Below, piece after piece: positions 14,857 to 15,246 of a stretch of DNA of 15,246 nucleotides. Source of the DNA: Mariprofundus sp. (GTDB lineage Bacteria > Pseudomonadota > Zetaproteobacteria > Mariprofundales > Mariprofundaceae); the NCBI GenBank assembly GCA_030951095.1, contig JAUZQI010000128.1, positions 1 to 15,246 of the forward strand. Reading direction: 5' to 3'. Under the pieces are notes generated by a model, which was not told the DNA's origin, did no database searches, and saw only the letters and a list, made by a program, of their open reading frames with translations. The translations under genes and the position numbers were made by a program. Positions within the stretch are counted from its first letter, which is position 1; each line of letters starts with the position of its first letter.

Positions 14857-14888
14857 CCTGAATAATTCATAAACTTTGCTTCAGGCTA
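14854..14888. repeat. 9-bp inverted repeat at the IS terminus
   Basis: TAGCCTGAA (14854-14862) and TTCAGGCTA (14880-14888) are perfect inverted repeats with a 17-bp spacer. They bracket the proposed end of the insertion element. This could be a transposase-binding structure or a hairpin limiting read-through into or out of the element. Confidence 0.6.
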
Positions 14889-15246
14889 GTTTGTGGCCAG
14901 ATTGCCATCAAATGTAGTGGAATTGTGCCAATTTCTGGGATGCAACCGGATTACATCCACATTCGAGTTTTTTGTTGCCGAATTTAGCTTCGCTTTCGTG
15001 GTTATTTCAGTGTTTTCTATTGATCGTGCGAGCCTCACTATCCCGATAGCTAAATCAGGACTTATGGCGACAGATGGGTGGATTCAGATACTTTTTGGCG
15101 GCGGTATGCAATAGAGTATTTCTGTAACCTGCACCAATATGTCCTTCACCGGACAGGCTGAGGGAAGTTGCAGCTTGATACGGTCCTTGTATTGAACGAT
15201 ACGCACAGCAATTTTGAACAGTCTGACGATAATCGTTGATGCCTGT
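14857..15246 (-). mobile_element. IS1380-family-like insertion sequence, 3' end (runs off window)
   Basis: The segment from about 14857 to the window edge holds the C-terminal end of a transposase (15084-15246, minus strand) and about 225 bp of non-coding sequence. It abuts a gene that is cut at the same point. The proposed terminus reads CCTGAATAATTCATAAAC going inward; a 9-bp inverted repeat (14854-14862 with 14880-14888) sits at this end. A second small dyad CTATC-CC-GATAG lies at 15038-15049. The exact boundary, the other terminal repeat and the target duplication cannot be seen because the element continues beyond the window. A plus-strand open frame at 14893-15114 is judged a shadow. 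Confidence 0.65.
15084..15246 (-). CDS. IS1380-family-like transposase, C-terminal fragment (partial)
   Basis: The minus strand carries an open frame entering from the window edge (first full codon at 15245) and ending at TGA 15084-15086, 53 residues. It reads ...ASTIIVRLFKIAVRI...QLPSACPVKDIL. The pattern STIxVRLFKIxxRI, then charged residues, then LPSxCPxKD is characteristic of the extreme C-terminus of IS1380-type DDE transposases in my recollection. The N-terminal and catalytic DDE parts lie outside the window, so integrity cannot be judged. The reading direction is outward from the element body toward the disrupted DUF3179 gene. Confidence 0.68.
   Translation of the reverse strand, partial: QASTIIVRLFKIAVRIVQYKDRIKLQLPSACPVKDILVQVTEILYCIPPPKSI

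Noticed and set aside
14893..15114. 73-residue plus-strand frame in the insertion element
   Set aside because: It overlaps the transposase end on the other strand, has no SD and resembles no known family.

Overview
The window is about 15.2 kb of ordinary-density bacterial chromosome with roughly even base composition. Genes are ATG-started, lie in short operons, and mostly have clear Shine-Dalgarno (SD) sites. Lipoprotein and Sec signals, an outer-membrane barrel, and LCAT-like and TIGR04073-type proteins point to a Gram-negative member of the Pseudomonadota. A gammaproteobacterial or zetaproteobacterial source fits the gene families, but this is an impression, not a demonstrated placement. 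No rRNA, tRNA, CRISPR array or phage genes were seen.

Layout: recG (about 78-2096, +) is followed by a convergent two-gene redox operon read leftward (AhpD-like, then a CPFC thioredoxin-fold/peroxiredoxin-like protein; 3297 to 2141). A 226-bp divergent intergenic region with several perfect dyads separates this from a compact pstS-pstC-pstA-pstB phosphate-type ABC operon (3524-6850, +). That operon lacks phoU, and its ATPase has a non-canonical signature motif (LSIGQ). A small leftward gene resembling the nitrate/nitrite transporter NrtS follows (7124 to 6882). Next come a rightward LCAT-family lipase-like lipoprotein (7305-8711), a leftward MgtC/SapB membrane protein (9165 to 8713) and a small secreted TIGR04073-type protein (9337-9690). 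The last is closed by a very strong intrinsic terminator.

From 9910 to 13957 three genes are tightly packed and probably form one operon. They encode a fusion of a TVP38/TMEM64 membrane domain to an FAD/NAD disulfide oxidoreductase, a secreted DUF547 protein, and a Met/His-rich outer-membrane barrel protein. Together they could form an envelope redox or metal-handling module; that is inference.

At the right edge a leftward DUF3179 gene (stop at 13985) has coding sense that runs upstream past its first ATG without any usable start codon. It stops abruptly near 14857, beside the end of an insertion element. The window runs off inside that element, in the C-terminal part of an IS1380-family-like transposase (15246 to 15084, -). 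The simplest reading is that an IS inserted into the signal-peptide region of the DUF3179 gene and removed its start. No wholly new multi-gene defence or mobile system is visible. The most interesting items are the fusion-oxidoreductase operon, the atypical Pst ATPase, the IS-truncated DUF3179 gene and the dyad-rich divergent promoter region.
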